Positions 51,469 through 51,701 of a stretch of DNA of 51,701 nucleotides are shown piece after piece. A program made the position numbers and the translations under genes. The stretch is from Akkermansiaceae bacterium (lineage in GTDB: Bacteria; Verrucomicrobiota; Verrucomicrobiia; Verrucomicrobiales; Akkermansiaceae): positions 1 to 51,701 of the forward strand of contig JAPKCM010000034.1 of assembly GCA_028822935.1 (NCBI GenBank), read 5' to 3'. Positions within the stretch are counted from its first letter, which is position 1. Each line of letters starts with the position of its first letter. Below the pieces are notes generated by a model. It did not search any database and was not told the DNA's origin. It worked only from the letters and a program-made list of their open reading frames with translations.

Positions 51469-51701
51469 AGATAGGGGTAGGGATGACGCATTACTTTACG
51501 CCACCCCTCCCTCCAAACCGTGCATGCGGATCTCCCGCCCCGAACACGGCTTTCCCGTCAGCACTTTTCTCGCTTTCGGAGACTCAGCTCTTCCACTTTA
51601 GCTTGTTCCATTCCCGGAAAGGCTCCACCCCCACTTTAGTTCGGATTCTACACGACCACACTGCTCCCAAAGCTTGCAGAGGCGGGCCGTGGAGAGTCCA
51701 A
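51469..51701 (-). mobile_element. 3' end of a group II intron (domains V-VI), running off the right edge
   Basis: On the minus strand 51515-51553 reads as a domain V-like hairpin: AAGCCGTG pairs with CACGGTTT, with the catalytic AGC at its base and a GNRA-type GAGA loop. A domain VI-like hairpin follows (GGGGTGGCG to CGTCATCCC), and the sequence ends CCCTACCCCTAT, typical of intron 3' ends. The 5' arm of domain V seems to have about five extra bases (TCGGG) compared with the usual 34-nt form, so the intron may be inactive. The remaining 140 bp would be domain IV; no reverse transcriptase can be confirmed. The 3' exon starts about 12 bp past the YHYH-sulfatase stop. Confidence 0.6.

Overview
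The window looks like the chromosome of a marine or soil Verrucomicrobiota bacterium, or a close PVC relative. The evidence is the mix of family types: several formylglycine sulfatases, Tat-exported Gfo/Idh/MocA oxidoreductases, DUF1592-type and PSD1-type planctomycete cytochromes, DUF1552 and DUF1501 proteins, a PEP-CTERM protein, CotH/lamin-tail proteins, a YHYH protein, and few clear Shine-Dalgarno sites. I saw no rRNA, tRNA or CRISPR array.

Layout. (1) 1-6.5 kb, mostly minus strand: a sulfatase cut by the left edge, an exported alpha/beta hydrolase, a plus-strand graveyard of a PSD1 and a DUF1501 gene, a second sulfatase and a Tat-exported Gfo/Idh oxidoreductase. (2) 6.8-9.4 kb: a Fic protein, an SMP-30 lactonase and a ParD-like/RelE-like toxin-antitoxin pair lying between 37-bp direct repeats. 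(3) 9.7-22.3 kb: a compact ten-gene minus-strand operon for sugar-acid catabolism (dehydratase, aldolase-like lyase, two SDRs, FAH-type hydrolase, ceramidase-like protein, sodium:solute symporter, PhyH dioxygenase, 3HCDH, FAD/Fe-S 2-hydroxyacid dehydrogenase). (4) 22.4-33.9 kb: two almost identical AraC regulators framing a glycoside-oxidation cluster. It holds a Tat Gfo/Idh, a cytochrome c protein, a 960-aa fusion of propeller, TIM barrel and DUF1080, a cytoplasmic Gfo/Idh, a GH43-like protein, and decayed or chimeric copies of the first two. (5) 34-41.9 kb: three large exported proteins (malectin-like/Ig-like, PEP-CTERM, CotH/lamin-tail). (6) 42-46 kb: a DUF1552/DUF1592 pair. (7) 46.4-51.5 kb, plus strand: a sulfatase and a YHYH-sulfatase fusion, ending at the 3' end of a group II intron that runs off the right edge.

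The most notable observation is a 45-bp two-part element. GTCGGATTTGTGCAT or a close variant is followed, after a fixed 18-nt gap, by CATTCC. It occurs eight times, always in the same orientation and 40-120 nt upstream of a minus-strand start codon (one of these is a pseudogene). It precedes the Gfo/Idh genes, the sugar-acid operon, the GH43-like gene and all three exported giants, so these units look like one regulon. The duplicated AraC proteins are the obvious candidate regulators. My working model is a glycan-use island in which sulfatases and surface proteins prepare a sulfated or decorated glycan, periplasmic oxidoreductases with a dedicated cytochrome oxidise it, a DUF1080-type enzyme cleaves the keto-glycoside, and the resulting sugar acids enter the ten-gene operon. 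Binding, substrates and regulation are inferred, not shown.
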